A stretch of DNA of 64,000 nucleotides, taken from positions 1-64,000 of the forward strand of contig NZ_BCQT01000028.1 in assembly GCF_001552215.1 (NCBI RefSeq), in the 5' to 3' direction. The notes beneath the pieces were generated by a model. The model searched no databases, had not been told where the DNA came from, and saw only the letters and a list, made by a program, of their open reading frames with translations. The stretch comes from Actinomadura macra NBRC 14102 (lineage in GTDB: Bacteria > Actinomycetota > Actinomycetes > Streptosporangiales > Streptosporangiaceae). Made by a program: the position numbers and the translations under genes. Shown here piece after piece: positions 26,312-37,036 of the stretch (within the stretch, counting starts at the first letter, position 1; each line of letters begins with the position of its first letter).

Positions 26312-26506
26312 CTACTTGCGCAGCAGCTTCTTGATGTTCTTGGCGTCGGCGTCGGCCACCACGGCGGGGCCGGACAGGCGGCGGGTCCGCTTGGTCGGCT
26401 TGTGCTCGAGCAGGTGGTTCTTGTTGGCGCGGCGGCGCATCACCTTGCCGGAGCCGGTCAGCTTGAACCGCTTCTTGGCACCGCTGTGCGTCTTGGTCTT
26501 CGGCAT
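26312..26506 (-). CDS. rpmI: 50S ribosomal protein L35
   Basis: A 64-residue basic protein of the large subunit. The typical sequence MPKTKTHSGAKKRF begins at the ATG at 26506, and the C-terminus ends KNIKKLLRK. GAGGAG lies about 11 bases upstream. It follows infC after an unusually long 260-bp gap that contains a perfect 10-bp hairpin just upstream of the start. Confidence 0.98.
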   Translation of the reverse strand: MPKTKTHSGAKKRFKLTGSGKVMRRRANKNHLLEHKPTKRTRRLSGPAVVADADAKNIKKLLRK

Positions 26507-26531
26507 GGTCGCCGTCGTCTCCTCATTCTGG

Positions 26532-26555
26532 GCCCCCGTGCGGCGGCACGGGGGC
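26532..26555 (-). promoter_or_regulatory. Hairpin upstream of rpmI
   Basis: GCCCCCGTGC (26532-26541) pairs perfectly with GCACGGGGGC (26546-26555) across a GGCG loop. It ends 26 bases before the rpmI ATG. Possible roles are a partial terminator, an RNA-processing barrier, or an L20-binding structure adjusting rpmI-rplT relative to infC. The rest of the 260-bp gap (26556-26766) shows no gene. Confidence 0.5.
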
Positions 26556-26766
26556 GCGCCTGAATCGGCGCATCGCACGGGACCCCGTGTGACGCGCCGG
26601 GCCAGGCTTCAATGTACGTGCGTCCCGTCCCCGTGACACCACGGGGGCGTTGTGCAGGCCCGCCCGTGAGGGCGTGCCCTGGAGGCCGGTTCGCCCCGGA
26701 CGTCCCGGGCTCCCCGGCGATCGGCTCCACCGGCGATCCCCACCGCAGCGGGCGCCGGGCGGGCCG

Positions 26767-27342
26767 TCAGACGGTGCCTGGGGCGGCGTCCTGCCCGCGA
26801 CTCGCGGCGCGCTCGGCCTTGGCCTCCGCCTTCTTCTTGTGCGGACCGATCACCATGATCATGTTCCGGCCGTCCTGCTTGGGCCGCGACTCGACGAAGC
26901 CGAGCTCCTCGACATCGTCGGCCAGCCGCTGCAGCAGCCGGAAACCGAGCTCGGGACGGGACTGCTCACGACCACGGAACATGATCGTGACCTTCACCTT
27001 GTCCCCGGCCTTCAGGAACCGCACCACGTGACCCTTCTTGGTCTCGTAGTCGTGCGGGTCGATCTTCGGGCGGAGCTTGATCTCCTTGATGACCGTGTGC
27101 GCCTGGTTCTTCCGCGCCTCACGCGCCTTCATCGCGGACTCGTACTTGAACTTGCCGTAGTCCATGAGCTTGGCGACGGGCGGGCGCGCGGTCGGCGCCA
27201 CCTCGACGAGGTCGAGATCCGACTCGCGCGCGAGTTCAAGGGCCTTGGCGATGGGCACGATGCCCACCTGTTCGCCGTTCGGGCCGACGAGCCGGACCTC
27301 GGGCACGCGAATGCGGTCGTTGATACGCGGTTCGGCGCTGAT
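26767..27342 (-). CDS. infC: Translation initiation factor IF-3 with AUC start
   Basis: IF-3 binds the 30S subunit and checks start-codon pairing. The protein has 191 residues with both halves: an N-terminal domain (PEVRLVGPNGEQVG) and a C-terminal domain (KLRPKIDPHDYETKKGHV, TIMFRGREQSRPELG). I place the start at ATC (27342 to 27340), four bases after AAGGAGGTCCC is counted from AAGGAGG. This restores the conserved ISAEPRINDRIR segment. No ATG, GTG or TTG occurs between it and an in-frame stop upstream; the first GTG (27306) lacks a ribosome site and would delete 12 conserved residues. A rare start lets IF-3 limit its own synthesis, as AUU does in E. coli. Confidence 0.93.
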   Translation of the reverse strand: MSAEPRINDRIRVPEVRLVGPNGEQVGIVPIAKALELARESDLDLVEVAPTARPPVAKLMDYGKFKYESAMKAREARKNQAHTVIKEIKLRPKIDPHDYETKKGHVVRFLKAGDKVKVTIMFRGREQSRPELGFRLLQRLADDVEELGFVESRPKQDGRNMIMVIGPHKKKAEAKAERAASRGQDAAPGTV

Positions 27343-27403
27343 GGGACCTCCTTGGGGCCGTTCTCAAGTTCGTAGACCGGTCGTACCCCGAGGCTCTCAC
27401 GCG

Positions 27404-27453
27404 AAAAGCCCCGCACGACTCACGCACGGGGCCACCTTCGGTCGCCCCGTGCG
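27404..27453 (-). promoter_or_regulatory. Three-arm attenuator upstream of infC
   Basis: Three arms lie in order on the minus strand. Arm 1 is CGCACGGGGC (27453 to 27444), arm 2 is GCCCCGTGCG (27432 to 27423) and arm 3 is CGTGCGGGGC (27417 to 27408), followed by TTTT (27407 to 27404). Arms 2 and 3 form a 10-bp terminator stem with two G-U pairs and a 5-base loop. Arms 1 and 2 form a perfect 10-bp alternative. The choice would decide read-through into infC, whose start is about 60 bases downstream. An ATG at 27457 directly before arm 1 opens a frame across the structure (MPHGATEGGPV), a possible leader peptide but without a clear ribosome site. Confidence 0.65.
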
Positions 27454-27459
27454 GCATGG

Positions 27460-27858
27460 CCGCCCGGGGACGCGGGTGAGACGAGCGAACCGCGCCCGTT
27501 CACCGGACCGAGGACCCACCGGCCTTGCAGCCGGTCAGGTGGGAGGTGGCCTCCGCTTGAGCGCCCAGCACGTGTTATCACGTTGATCCCACGCACAGGG
27601 CCGGTCAGCCACCAACATTACCACCTGCACGGCCTTGGTGCGCCATTGCGGTTCACCGGCAATACGGTGGATCCTCCCGCTTGGGCCGAGTATGGAGTAC
27701 TCGTTTGCGTCCGCGTCAACCGAGCGGATCGTCACTGCATTCCCAGTATGCGGGTGAGGTTGTTCTGCCCTAGCCGGACTCTCGGCGTTCGGGGCAAGGC
27801 TTGTTACGGTAGGGCGACGATGGCCCCCTGGGGCCGGCACAGGGGAGGTTTTCCCGCG
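27460..27858. other. Divergent intergenic region between infC and the NUDIX gene
   Basis: About 400 bp without a gene. Its left part belongs to the infC leader and contains a hairpin with arms ACCGGC and GCCGGT (minus strand, around 27517-27535). The middle is less GC-rich than its surroundings (around 27595-27760) and should hold the leftward infC promoter, but I cannot name convincing hexamers. On the plus strand a TAGGGC or TACGGT near 27805-27815 might be the -10 of the NUDIX gene. No RNA gene is recognisable. Confidence 0.4.
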
Positions 27859-28356
27859 ATGCCCACGGTCGAGGCCGGCGCCCCCGGTCCCCTCACGGCC
27901 TTGGCCCCCATCAGGCTGGAGTTCGCCCAGAAGGCGTTCATCGAGGCCCACGGGAGCCTGCTGCTGGTCCGCAAGTCCGCCGACGATCCGTTCCACCCCG
28001 GCCGCTGGGAGGTCCCCGGCGGCCGCCTCGAGGTGGAGGCCGACCTGGATCTGGACGACCACATCCGCAGGGAGGTCTGGGAGGAGGTCGGCCTCAAGAT
28101 CGACCCGGGGCCGCCGTTCCATCTGTGGCAGTGGTTCATGCCCGAGCGCGATCCGCGGGTCCGCGGCGGGCAGGTGCGGGTGGTGGCGACCGCGCGCAGT
28201 TGCCGGCCGGTGACGCTGGACGCCTGCATCGACAACCAGGAGGCGGGCGACCATCTGGCCGAGTGCGCCTGGGTGCCGCTGGACGAGGTCGAGTCGCGCG
28301 AGCTGATCCCGAGCCTGCGCCCGGTGATGCGGGCGTTCCTGGCCCGGTCCGGCTGA
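27859..28356 (+). CDS. NUDIX hydrolase
   Basis: A 165-residue protein of the NUDIX superfamily, which cleaves nucleoside diphosphate-linked compounds. The Nudix helix is recognisable: GGRLEVE (about 54-60) then REVWEEVG (71-78), holding the metal-binding glutamates. The distance from the glycine to the arginine is two residues longer than the canonical box. The ATG at 27859 follows GGGGAGG. It lies 10 bp before the PfkB-like gene on the same strand, so the two are likely cotranscribed. The substrate is unknown. Confidence 0.85.
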   Translation: MPTVEAGAPGPLTALAPIRLEFAQKAFIEAHGSLLLVRKSADDPFHPGRWEVPGGRLEVEADLDLDDHIRREVWEEVGLKIDPGPPFHLWQWFMPERDPRVRGGQVRVVATARSCRPVTLDACIDNQEAGDHLAECAWVPLDEVESRELIPSLRPVMRAFLARSG

Positions 28357-28366
28357 CCCGGACGCC

Positions 28367-29314
28367 ATGGACACCGCGCCCTCCGCCCCCTCGCCGGCGC
28401 AGTGGCCGGGCCTCGACGGCGCCACCCGGCGCCGCTTCTCGCTCTTTGTCATGGGGGACGTCCGGATCGAGGTCCGCGCGACGCTGCCGGAGGTCCGGTT
28501 CAGCGAGCTGACCGCCGACCGGCTCGCCTTCGCCCCCGCGCGGGCGATGGTCGCGGGGACGGCCGTCAACCTGGCCCGGCGCGCAACGGGCTACTTCCGC
28601 CGGGTGAGCGTGCTCGCCAAGATCGGGGACGACGACTTCACGCCGGTGATCCGGCGGGAACTGCGGCGCATGGGCGTCCGCGACCGGCTCCGCGTCGAAC
28701 CGGGGGCCTCGAACGGGGTGACGGTGATGCTGCGCGATCGCCCGGACGGCGAGGATCCCGGGGTGCGCCTGCTCGTCGCGGAGGAGGACGCGCCGGGGCG
28801 GCGCCTGACCGAATCGGAGGTGCTCGCGGCGGCGGCCGGGATCCGCCGCGCGGACATGCTGTTCGCCGACGGGTACGCGCTGCTGTCCCCGGTGTCGCGG
28901 GCGGCGCTGCACACCGCGGCTCGCGTCGCCCGGGACGCGGGGACGCCGGTCGCCTTCGACCTCGTCCCGCACGACATCGACGGGCGGCTCCCGGCGATCG
29001 ACGTCCTGCCGCTGCTGTCGCTCGCCGAGATCGTCATCTCCGAGGCGCCGACGATGGCGCGGCTGCTCGGCCAACCACCGCCGGTCGGGTCGGGCGAGGT
29101 CCGGGACCTGCTGCCCGCCCTGGACAGGGCCGTCCCGGGCAGGCCGCTGTGGCTGCTGCGTTTTGGGGCGACATCGCTGGAGTACGTGCTGGCCTACCAG
29201 CGCGAACGGCTGTTGCTGGAGTATTCGTCCGGATACGGCGGAAATGTGGAGCGTGCGGGGTTCGGAGACCGGCTGGCGTCCGGCGAGCTCTACTGGTGGC
29301 TGTCCCGGCACTGA
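28367..29314 (+). CDS. PfkB-family carbohydrate/nucleoside kinase
   Basis: A 315-residue member of the ribokinase/PfkB fold. Visible landmarks are a GDVRIEV start of the core (about 30), GTAVNLARRATGYFRRVSVL with the substrate-binding glycine region, KIGDDDF, and the C-terminal GFGDRLASGEL, a GxGD anion-hole motif with the catalytic aspartate. Substrate cannot be assigned. Its 3' end overlaps the convergent HIT gene by 25 bp. Confidence 0.85.
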   Translation: MDTAPSAPSPAQWPGLDGATRRRFSLFVMGDVRIEVRATLPEVRFSELTADRLAFAPARAMVAGTAVNLARRATGYFRRVSVLAKIGDDDFTPVIRRELRRMGVRDRLRVEPGASNGVTVMLRDRPDGEDPGVRLLVAEEDAPGRRLTESEVLAAAAGIRRADMLFADGYALLSPVSRAALHTAARVARDAGTPVAFDLVPHDIDGRLPAIDVLPLLSLAEIVISEAPTMARLLGQPPPVGSGEVRDLLPALDRAVPGRPLWLLRFGATSLEYVLAYQRERLLLEYSSGYGGNVERAGFGDRLASGELYWWLSRH

Positions 29315-30030
29315 CCGATGGCGCCGTCGGCGGTGCTCCCGCCGGCGTGCGCGGCGAAACGCTCAGCGTCGATGGCCCGCCGCATCCCCTGGACAGTGCG
29401 CAGGAAGCGGTGCTTGCTCTCGGGTAACCCGAAGGTCTCCTGCCAACGCCATGGCTCCCCCGGGCGGGCGGCCGCCACCGCCCAGCGGAGGAACTGGCTT
29501 CGTACCCCGTCCCCTGGGTGCACGGTGGCCCGGCCCTCCTCCTCGACCAGGAGATAGGAGCGACCCGTCCTGAAGCGGGTGCGTAAGGTCGCATGCCCGG
29601 CGGGGGTCCCCGTCAGTCCGCCGCCTTCCAGGACGGCACGGACACCAGGCGTCCCCGGCAGGAAGTGCCAGTGCGCATGGTCGATGCAGGCGCCCCCGCC
29701 TTGGGAGTCCGCCGGGCCGTGCTCGAACAGCAGGAGCTCGCCGCTCCCGTACGCCCTCTCGTAGAGCCCGGAGACGCGGTCACGCCAGTGACAGGCCTGC
29801 TCCCACATCCGGTAGCCGAACGCACCGGCGCACTGGTGGTGCCTTCGCGTCACCAACAGCAGGTGCCCCACCGCGAGCGGCGCCACGTCCGGCATCAGGA
29901 GGAAACCGGTGTCGCGTGCGAGCACCGACGACTCTCCTGGGAGGTCCACCATCTCGTTGAACCGGAACCGCAGGGGCGGGCACAGGACGCACTCGGGACC
30001 AGGCTCGTTCCATATCGATGGCTCGGCCAA
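29290..30030 (-). CDS. HIT-family (histidine triad) nucleotide-binding protein
   Basis: A 246-residue protein with the triad HAHWH at 118-122 inside CIDHAHWHFLPG, and an N-terminal CVLC (14-17) like the zinc knuckle of many HIT proteins. HIT enzymes hydrolyse or transfer nucleoside monophosphates. The C-terminal 90 residues extend beyond the HIT core and contain LLVEEEGRA and an Arg/Trp-rich segment. The start is a TTG at 30030 with GGAGG 4-5 bases upstream. It is divergent from the QW-repeat gene (137 bp between starts) and convergent with the kinase gene, overlapping it by 25 bp. Confidence 0.8.
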   Translation of the reverse strand: MAEPSIWNEPGPECVLCPPLRFRFNEMVDLPGESSVLARDTGFLLMPDVAPLAVGHLLLVTRRHHQCAGAFGYRMWEQACHWRDRVSGLYERAYGSGELLLFEHGPADSQGGGACIDHAHWHFLPGTPGVRAVLEGGGLTGTPAGHATLRTRFRTGRSYLLVEEEGRATVHPGDGVRSQFLRWAVAAARPGEPWRWQETFGLPESKHRFLRTVQGMRRAIDAERFAAHAGGSTADGAIGQCRDSHQ

Positions 30031-30167
30031 CAGTCCTCCAGCGAAGGGACGTGCGCGTTCTCTTCCCTTCCAGCGTGCCCGCCGTGCGGCCGTCGCGATC
30101 TATGCAGTGGGCGATACAGACACAGAACCCACGGGGTACAAAGCCTGGCTGAAAGGGAATAAAGGGG

Positions 30168-31541
30168 ATGGAAGGAAACCCCGTGTACCAAACCCCTCCG
30201 CGCCCCCCGCAGCCGACCCGCGCCACCCCTCCCTGCCCCCTGCCCGCGACCGCCGATCCCGTCATCGACATGGCCGTCCTCGCGACCCGCCTGGAAGAGT
30301 CTCTGGACGTCCTGCGCGACACCTACGCGCCCGCCCTCGGCTCCGGTGGGGGCTGGTACCACGAGCTGGCACGGCCGGAACCCGGGACGACGGCGACGGC
30401 CCTCGGGCTGCTGGCGTTCGTGGAGACCGGTCGCCCCTTCGAGTACTTCCATGAGGGCCTGGCCCTCCTCGCGGCTCGGCAGACATCGTCGGCCGATGTG
30501 CTGCGTGACGGCGGCTGGGCCACCAAGACCAGCCTCGGCATGCCCGTGGTGGAGGCGACCGGCTGGATCGCCCGCTTCCTCGCCCGGGCCCGCTGCGACC
30601 TGCGCGAGGACGCACCCGACCTGCGCCGGGCCTACCGGTGGCTCCTGCACAACCAGAACCCCGACGGCGGCTGGGGCTCGCTGCTCGGCTGCCCGTCGAG
30701 GGTGTGGCTGACATGCCTGGCACTGCGGGCGTTGAGCCAGCTCAACCCGCACGACGCGGCGGTCGACCGGGGCGTGGAGTGGCTGACCGCAGACCGGACG
30801 GCGCACCGCCCGGCGTGGGGCCCGACCCCGGCGGCCGGTCCCACCGTCACCCACACGGCGTTCGCGCTGGTGACGCTGGCCGAGGCGCGACCGGATCTGC
30901 GGACCGAGCGCCTGCTGGACGCCTACGACTGGCTGCTCGGACATCTGGACCCGGGCGACGACCACACCTGGATCGAGACCTACGACGTCTCCCCGCACGG
31001 CGCCGGCTCCAAGCCCGTGTGGCGGCTCGCGCTGTGGCACTACGGGCTGCCGATCGCGCTCATCGCGCTGCTCGGCGACCCGCGCGGCCCCCACGGACCC
31101 GCCGTCGCCCGCCTGTTCCGGGCACTGCTGCGCGGCGAGATCACCGACCCGCGCTGGAACGGCTACCCCGGCAGCGGGCGCACCTCGCTGTGGACCCTGT
31201 GGTGGCGGCTGGAGAGCCTGGTCGCGCTGACCCGGGTCCCGCTCGCCGGGACCGCCGACCTCCTGCACTGGCTCCCGGACGCGACGGTCGTCCAGCGCGC
31301 CCATGCCCGGGAGCGCCCGCTCGGTGCGCTGCTGCCACACCACCGCCTCGACCCGGTGGCGCTCGTCCGGCGGCACTGGTCGGCGCTGCTGCTGACACTG
31401 ATCTGCCTGGGCAGCGCGCTCGGCGCGAGCATCGGCACGTGGGGCTGGCGGGACTTCTGGCTGAGCGTGATCCTGCCGATCGCCCTCGCCACGGTCGACC
31501 TATCGGTGAAACGGCGCCGCGCACCCCGCGGACCGCCCTGA
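30168..31541 (+). CDS. Squalene-cyclase-like (QW) repeat membrane protein
   Basis: A 457-residue protein. Residues about 40-390 carry repeats of the prenyltransferase/terpenoid-cyclase alpha-toroid type, the clearest being QNPDGGWG (163-170), with DGGWATK and GSGGGWY also fitting. I see no DxDD or similar catalytic aspartate motif of squalene cyclases, so a binding or regulatory role is as likely as catalysis. Two hydrophobic helices near the C-terminus (about 405-425 and 428-445), followed by basic residues, suggest membrane anchoring. The ATG at 30168 is very close to AAAGGGG; a GTG at 30183 has a better spaced GGAAGG. Function is unknown. Confidence 0.75.
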   Translation: MEGNPVYQTPPRPPQPTRATPPCPLPATADPVIDMAVLATRLEESLDVLRDTYAPALGSGGGWYHELARPEPGTTATALGLLAFVETGRPFEYFHEGLALLAARQTSSADVLRDGGWATKTSLGMPVVEATGWIARFLARARCDLREDAPDLRRAYRWLLHNQNPDGGWGSLLGCPSRVWLTCLALRALSQLNPHDAAVDRGVEWLTADRTAHRPAWGPTPAAGPTVTHTAFALVTLAEARPDLRTERLLDAYDWLLGHLDPGDDHTWIETYDVSPHGAGSKPVWRLALWHYGLPIALIALLGDPRGPHGPAVARLFRALLRGEITDPRWNGYPGSGRTSLWTLWWRLESLVALTRVPLAGTADLLHWLPDATVVQRAHARERPLGALLPHHRLDPVALVRRHWSALLLTLICLGSALGASIGTWGWRDFWLSVILPIALATVDLSVKRRRAPRGPP

Positions 31542-31548
31542 CCTCGGC

Positions 31549-32391
31549 TCAGGCGCGCCGGGCCAGCTCGGCCTCGCCGGCGGCGCGCATCGCCTCCACC
31601 GGGACGTCCTCGCGGCCGGTCATCAGCGTCACCTGCCGGGCCGCCTGGTGCAGCAGCATGCCGAAGCCGCCCACGACCGTCCCGCCGGCCCGCGCGACGG
31701 CGGAGGCGAGCGCGGTGGGCCAGGGCGCGTAGACGACGTCGAACAGCGCGGCGCCGGACGCGGCGACGGGCTCGGCGAACGCGTCCGCGGCGCGTCCGGG
31801 CAGGGTCGAGACCACGAGCTCGGTCGTCAGGTGCTCGGCCAGCCGGTCCAGCGTCACGACGCGGACCGCGAGCCCGAAGCGCTCCCCCACCGCGGCGGCC
31901 TCGGCGGCGCGTCCGGGCGTGCGGACGGCGAGCACCGCCTCCTCCAGGCCCAGCCCGGCGAGCGCCGCCAGCGCCGAGCCCGCGGTAGCGCCACCGCCGA
32001 GCACCAGCGCTGACCCCGGCGCGCCGAGACCCGCCTCACCGAGCGCCGTGACGATGCCGTACACGTCGGTGTTGTCACCATGGCGCCGGCCGTCGCGCAG
32101 GACGAGCGTGTTCGCCCCGCCGACCTTCACCGCGAGATCCGAAACCGAGTCGGCCAGCTTCAGCGCGACCCTCTTGAGCGGCATGGTCAGCGACAGTCCC
32201 GCCCATCGCGCGTCGAGCCCGTCCAGAAGGCCGGCGAGATCGTCCTCACCGCACTCGATCGCGTCGTAGGACCACGCGTCCAGCCCCATCGCCGCGTAGG
32301 CCGCCCGGTGCAGCACGGGTGACAGCGAGTGCTCGATGGGCGAGCCCAGCACCGCCGCCCGGCGGCCCGCGCCGTCCCCTCCGTCCGCCAT
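31549..32391 (-). CDS. aroE: Shikimate dehydrogenase
   Basis: NADPH-dependent reduction of 3-dehydroshikimate in the aromatic pathway. It has 280 residues. N-terminal SPIEHSLSPVLH (17-28) binds shikimate, the catalytic lysine is in TMPLKR (Lys73) and the partner aspartate in GDNTDVYG (Asp109). The nucleotide loop reads VLGGGATAGSA. The ATG at 32391 overlaps the mltG stop by one base (TGATG). It is the last gene of the alaS-ruvX-mltG-aroE run and ends 8 bp from the convergent QW-repeat gene. Confidence 0.95.
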   Translation of the reverse strand: MADGGDGAGRRAAVLGSPIEHSLSPVLHRAAYAAMGLDAWSYDAIECGEDDLAGLLDGLDARWAGLSLTMPLKRVALKLADSVSDLAVKVGGANTLVLRDGRRHGDNTDVYGIVTALGEAGLGAPGSALVLGGGATAGSALAALAGLGLEEAVLAVRTPGRAAEAAAVGERFGLAVRVVTLDRLAEHLTTELVVSTLPGRAADAFAEPVAASGAALFDVVYAPWPTALASAVARAGGTVVGGFGMLLHQAARQVTLMTGREDVPVEAMRAAGEAELARRA

Positions 32392-33551
32392 CAGTTCCCC
32401 GGGTTCTTCCGCTGCCACTCCCGGAACTCCTTCTCCAGTTCCTTGCGCTCGGCCTCCGTCGTGGCGAACTTGGTGATCTTGTTGGTGGGGTCGGTGGCGA
32501 TGAAGAACAGCCACGTCCCCTTCTTCGGCGACACCGCCGCCTCGATCGCCTCGGGCCCGGGACTGGAGATGGGCCCGGGCGGGAGGCCCTTGTGCTTGTA
32601 GGTGTTGTACGGCGAGTCCACCTGGAGGTCCCGTTCGCGCACGTCCAGGGTGCGCTTGTTCAGCGCGTACAGCACCGTCGTGTCGAACTGCAGCGGCATC
32701 CCCGCCGTGAGCCGGTTGTAGATCACCCGGGAGATCTTCGGGAAGTCGCTCGGCCGGCCGCCCTCCGCCTGGACGAGGCTCGCCAGCGTGAGCACCGTCG
32801 CCGGGCTCATGCGCGCGGTCCGGGCCTTCTCCTCCAGGCCGACGTTCTCGGCCTCCTTGAGGAAGCGGTCCACCATCTGCTTGAGGACCTGCTTGGCCGA
32901 CCCGTTCGGGTCCAGGTCGTAGCGTCCCGGGTACAGGTAGCCCTCGACCCTGCCCTTGGCGTAGGGCGGCAGACCGAGGCCCTGCCCGTCCTTGGCGGCC
33001 GCCTGGAAGTCGCTGACCGGGATGCCCGTCTTCTTCGCCAGCAGCTGGTAAATCTCGATGGCGCGGCGGCCCTCGGAGATCGTGATCTGGTTTCCGGAGC
33101 GCGACTTCGGGTCCAGCAGCAGGGCCATCGCCGCCGTCGACGACATCTTCAGCCGCATCTGGTAGAAGCCGGGCTGGATACCGGACGCGCGGCTCTCCTT
33201 CCCGTACGCCTTCACGAACGCCCGCGTGCTCCTGACGACGCGGTGCTCCTCCAGCGTGGCCCCGATCTGCGAGCCGCTGTCGCCGTCCTTGATCTGGACG
33301 GTGACATTGCCGCTGCCCGCGCCTTTGTAGTCCGGCGGATGGAGCTTGTTGTCCAGCCACGCGGCGCCCAGTACCCCGCCCGTCCCGAACACCGCGACGA
33401 TGAAGGCCATCGCGAACAGCGCCGCCGCGCGGCCGCTGGTCTTGCGGCGTTTCTGCCGCCTGCGGACACGCCGCTGGGCCCGTCTGCCGGAGCGCTCCTC
33501 CGGCGGCGGGCCGTCCCCGTAGGGATCGGAGAAAAGGTCCAAATCGTTCAT
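32391..33551 (-). CDS. mltG: Endolytic murein transglycosylase MltG
   Basis: Membrane-anchored lytic transglycosylase that cuts nascent peptidoglycan strands. It has 386 residues: a very basic cytoplasmic N-terminus (20-40), one membrane helix (about 43-65), a LysM-like domain, then the catalytic domain. The catalytic glutamate is Glu263 in LASLVQAEGG, aligned with the ASIVEKET motif of E. coli MltG, followed by SRVIYNRL and MPLQFDTTVLYAL. The ATG at 33551 overlaps the ruvX stop (ATGA). Confidence 0.95.
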   Translation of the reverse strand: MNDLDLFSDPYGDGPPPEERSGRRAQRRVRRRQKRRKTSGRAAALFAMAFIVAVFGTGGVLGAAWLDNKLHPPDYKGAGSGNVTVQIKDGDSGSQIGATLEEHRVVRSTRAFVKAYGKESRASGIQPGFYQMRLKMSSTAAMALLLDPKSRSGNQITISEGRRAIEIYQLLAKKTGIPVSDFQAAAKDGQGLGLPPYAKGRVEGYLYPGRYDLDPNGSAKQVLKQMVDRFLKEAENVGLEEKARTARMSPATVLTLASLVQAEGGRPSDFPKISRVIYNRLTAGMPLQFDTTVLYALNKRTLDVRERDLQVDSPYNTYKHKGLPPGPISSPGPEAIEAAVSPKKGTWLFFIATDPTNKITKFATTEAERKELEKEFREWQRKNPGN

Positions 33552-34006
33552 GAGCTTCCCCGGACGATCTCGCCTGGGGGGCGCCCAGTCAACCGTTCCC
33601 CGTCAAGTGCCGCTTGAAGCAGGACGGCCGCCGCGGCTTGGTCCACGACCCTGCGGCGAGCCTGACCACGTACCCCACCTGCGCGGAGCCCCGCCTCGGC
33701 CGTGACCGTGGTGAGCCGCTCGTCGTAAAGTCGGACGGCCCCCTCGGGAAGGCGGCCCGCCAGCCGTCCGGCGAACCGGCGCGCGGACTCGGCCGCGGGG
33801 CCCTCCCGTCCCGACAGGGACGTCGGGAGCCCCACGACCACCTCGACGGCCTCGTGCTCGCCGACGAGCTCGACGAGCCGGTCGATGTCGCCCTTGCCGC
33901 TCTTCACGGTCTCCAGCGGCGAGGCGAGGATTCCGCCGGGATCGCACCGGGCGACACCCACCCGGACGCTTCCCACGTCGACCCCCAGCCGGACCCCGTG
34001 TCTCAT
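33548..34006 (-). CDS. ruvX: YqgF/RuvX Holliday-junction resolvase-like protein
   Basis: A 152-residue RNase H-fold protein. In E. coli YqgF is essential and involved in pre-16S rRNA maturation and anti-termination. The first strand LGVDVGSVRVGVA carries the first aspartate, and VVGLPTSLSGREG and YDERLTTVTAEA follow, with VVDQAAAAVLLQ near the C-terminus. The ATG at 34006 has GGAG 8 bases upstream. It is 37 bp from alaS and coupled to mltG. Confidence 0.93.
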   Translation of the reverse strand: MRHGVRLGVDVGSVRVGVARCDPGGILASPLETVKSGKGDIDRLVELVGEHEAVEVVVGLPTSLSGREGPAAESARRFAGRLAGRLPEGAVRLYDERLTTVTAEAGLRAGGVRGQARRRVVDQAAAAVLLQAALDGERLTGRPPGEIVRGSS

Positions 34007-34043
34007 TTCCTCGGCTCCGCCCTGTTACCCCCGTGTGCGGGGC

Positions 34044-36713
<2,670 letters not shown>

Positions 36714-36715
36714 GA

Positions 36716-37036
36716 TCAGTGGCCATCCTTGTCGTCGTCGATGATCGTGTAACGGGCCCTGAGGACCCTGCGGGGGTGTGGACCGTCGGGCCCGGGCGGC
36801 GCCTGGTCCATGCGGACGGCCTCGCGCAACTCCTCCTCGCGGGCGCGCATCTCGGTGCGCACGTCCGCGGCGAACAGCCGCAGCCGCTCGCCCGCGCCCT
36901 GCCCGGTCGACACCGCGCGGGCGGCGACGCCCCCGGGCGACAGGGCACGCGCGAAACGCTCGACCCGGCGCTTGACGCGGTGGGTGGCGTAGATGCCGGC
37001 GCCCGCGCCGACCGAGACCCAGAACAGCCGTCTCAT
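36716..37036 (-). CDS. DUF6167-like small protein
   Basis: A 106-residue protein with an N-terminal hydrophobic segment (RRLFWVSVGAGAGIYATHRV) followed by a charged helical region. It matches small actinobacterial proteins found beside alaS; I recall these as DUF6167. Its ATG overlaps the upstream DUF948 stop (ATGA) and its stop lies 2 bp before alaS. Function unknown, probably a membrane-associated partner of the DUF948 protein. Confidence 0.75.
   Translation of the reverse strand: MRRLFWVSVGAGAGIYATHRVKRRVERFARALSPGGVAARAVSTGQGAGERLRLFAADVRTEMRAREEELREAVRMDQAPPGPDGPHPRRVLRARYTIIDDDKDGH

Noticed and set aside
27236..27457. Leftward 73-codon frame across the infC leader as an independent gene
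   Set aside because: No ribosome site and it overlaps the infC start; kept only as a possible leader peptide for the attenuator.
27840..31545. NUDIX-to-QW island as a mobile element insertion
   Set aside because: No integrase, transposase, tRNA end, flanking direct repeat or base-composition shift was seen.
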